A stretch of 64,000 nucleotides of DNA from Bifidobacterium sp. ESL0690 (GTDB lineage Bacteria > Actinomycetota > Actinomycetes > Actinomycetales > Bifidobacteriaceae): assembly GCF_029392315.1 (NCBI RefSeq), contig NZ_CP113939.1:1922001-1986000 (forward strand), written 5' to 3'. Shown one piece after another: positions 62,713 to 64,000 of this stretch. The stretch's first letter is position 1. The number at the start of each line of letters is the position of its first letter. The position numbers and the translations under genes are program-made. Under the pieces are notes generated by a model that was given only the letters and a program-made list of their open reading frames with translations, was not told where the DNA came from and ran no database searches.

Positions 62713-64000
62713 TTACTTCGTAATGGTGTTGTAGGTGGGCAGGTTCGTGTAATCGAAGTCCACGTTCTTGAGCTTCGGCGAAGAAACCGCGGAAACGTTG
62801 TTGCACCAAAGCGGGATGGCCGGCAGGTCATTCAGGAGAATCTCCTGCGCGGCGTTGAAATCGGCCGTACGCTTGGCAGGGTCGAGCTGCGACTTCGCTT
62901 TGAGCAGCGCCTGGTCGAATTCCGGATTCTTGTAGTCGCCGTCGTTGGAACCGTGCCCGTCGGCGGATTCGGAAGCGTAAAGCGGCGTCATATAATCCTC
63001 GGCCGAAGGATAGTCCAGAGACCAGCCCGAGAAGAACGGGGTCTGGATGGTGCGGTCGGTCACGCGGTTGAGCAGGTCGCTGAAGGTCGGGTAGGCGTCG
63101 CCCACGGCCTGGATGCCCAGCGTGTTCTTCAGCTGGTTGCAAACCGCATCAACCCAAGGCTTGTGGCCGCCGTCGGAAGGATAGGCCAGGCTGAATTTCT
63201 CGTTATACGGCGAGATGGCGTCGGCCTGCTTCCAAAGCTCCTTGGCCTTGGCGGCGTTGTGCTTGAGATTGGCCGTGCCCTTGAGGTTCTTCTGATGCTC
63301 GGGAACGCCGGGTGAGGTGAAGTCCGTGGCCACGGTCTTGGTGTTCGAGAAGACCTTGTCGACGATCTGGCCGCGATCGATGGCCATGGAAATCGCCTGA
63401 CGACGCAGGATGCCTTCCTTGTTGAAGCCGAAATGCTGCGCCCATTCGGGGATGATGAAGCCCTGATAATAGCTGCCGGGGCGGCTATAGGCGTGAATGG
63501 TCGAATCGGTACGGAAGGTCTTGACCTCGGACTGGGGCACGTCCATCAGCAGGTCGAGGCTGCCGGATTCCACGTCGGAATAGGCCGCGTCGGGGCTGGA
63601 ATAGACGCGGTATTCGATGCCGCCGTTCTTGACCTTGCGATAGCCCTTGTAATCCGGGTTCTTCACCACGGTGATGTTCTTGTTAGGCGTCCACGACTTG
63701 AACTTGTACGGGCCATTGCCGATCGGGTTCTTGCCAAAGGTCTTCATGTCCTTGTAGGCGACGCTGGGCAGCGGGAAGAACGACTGGTGCGAAATCTGGG
63801 TCGGGAAGACCGAATCCGGGCTGTTGAGTGTGACGATCAGCGTGTGGTCGTCGGGAACCTGAAGGCCGGAAAGCTGGGCGTCATCGGCGGCGCCGGGCTT
63901 CTGCAGCTCGTCATAGCCCTTGATCACGGACATACGGCTGGACTGCTTTTCCGCGTGCTTCACGTTGGCGGCGTAGCTCCAGGCCTTGGCGAAGGATTGC
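62713..64000 (-). CDS. Peptide/nickel ABC transporter substrate-binding protein (partial)
   Basis: SBP_bac_5 (OppA/DppA) family lipoprotein, cut by the right edge. The frame stays open past 63963 (…FAKAWSYAANVKHAEK), so the N-terminus with signal peptide lies outside. About 429 of the usual 530-560 residues are present. Family traits are NPIGNGPYKFKSW, RQAISMAIDRGQIVDKVFSN, SLAYPSDGGHKPWVDAVCNQLKNTLGI in pattern, and GWSLDYPSAEDYMTPLYAS. It binds oligopeptides outside the cell for an ABC importer. No permease genes are inside the window; they may lie on either side. Confidence 0.92.
   Translation of the reverse strand, partial: QSFAKAWSYAANVKHAEKQSSRMSVIKGYDELQKPGAADDAQLSGLQVPDDHTLIVTLNSPDSVFPTQISHQSFFPLPSVAYKDMKTFGKNPIGNGPYKFKSWTPNKNITVVKNPDYKGYRKVKNGGIEYRVYSSPDAAYSDVESGSLDLLMDVPQSEVKTFRTDSTIHAYSRPGSYYQGFIIPEWAQHFGFNKEGILRRQAISMAIDRGQIVDKVFSNTKTVATDFTSPGVPEHQKNLKGTANLKHNAAKAKELWKQADAISPYNEKFSLAYPSDGGHKPWVDAVCNQLKNTLGIQAVGDAYPTFSDLLNRVTDRTIQTPFFSGWSLDYPSAEDYMTPLYASESADGHGSNDGDYKNPEFDQALLKAKSQLDPAKRTADFNAAQEILLNDLPAIPLWCNNVSAVSSPKLKNVDFDYTNLPTYNTITK

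Overview
The window reads as a chromosomal segment of a Bifidobacterium or close relative in the Bifidobacteriaceae. The evidence is high-GC, densely packed coding sequence with strong Shine-Dalgarno sites, the nrdD/nrdG pair next to a giant 2-hydroxyacyl-CoA dehydratase activase, xseA-xseB followed by pntA-pntB, many glycoside hydrolases paired with MFS sugar permeases, and a LacI-ribokinase fusion. The species cannot be fixed from sequence alone. I saw no rRNA, tRNA, CRISPR array, prophage or insertion sequence.

Left part (1-12.8 kb). A large unrecognised protein with three-fold internal similarity (10-2700) faces a minus-strand operon: chdC (hemQ), an MFS transporter, and three tandem, diverged coproporphyrin ferrochelatases (cpfC). 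Together these encode the last two steps of the coproporphyrin-dependent heme route plus a possible porphyrin carrier. No earlier heme gene lies in the window. Next is a copper module: a copA-type ATPase with a C-terminal YHS domain, a membrane-anchored cupredoxin, and a divergent csoR with a clear operator between them.

Nucleoside/pentose region (12.9-26.7 kb). A plus-strand LacI regulator fused to a ribokinase faces three minus-strand units. The first has an ECF transporter (fused S-T protein plus two ATPases), ribokinase, nucleoside hydrolase and MFS. The second has a TrpF-like barrel without the catalytic cysteine, a PfkB kinase, a HAD phosphatase and a YqhD-like alcohol dehydrogenase. 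The third is a second nucleoside hydrolase. The likely theme is uptake of nucleosides, hydrolysis to base and sugar, and further sugar conversion, but the second unit does not match a pathway I know.

Transport and glycan region (27-45.3 kb). A heterodimeric ABC exporter is followed by two paralogous MFS sugar permease plus TetR modules that flank a glutamate-cysteine ligase family gene and GH3, GH42 and GH30 glycosidases. Both modules have strong inverted repeats in front of the permease. An old yellow enzyme follows.

Right part (45.5-64 kb). This holds the 1707-residue activase, nrdG and nrdD (the latter with two NrdR-like boxes spaced 31 bp), xseA-xseB, and an intergenic block of tandem hairpin units with compensatory base-pair changes. 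Next come pntAB, a small acidic protein, an endonuclease/exonuclease/phosphatase-family membrane protein and a plant-type asparaginase. An oligopeptide-binding protein runs off the right edge.

The best candidates for something undescribed are the triple-cpfC/chdC/MFS cluster, the TrpF-like/PfkB/HAD/YqhD operon, and the covarying hairpin repeats upstream of pntA.
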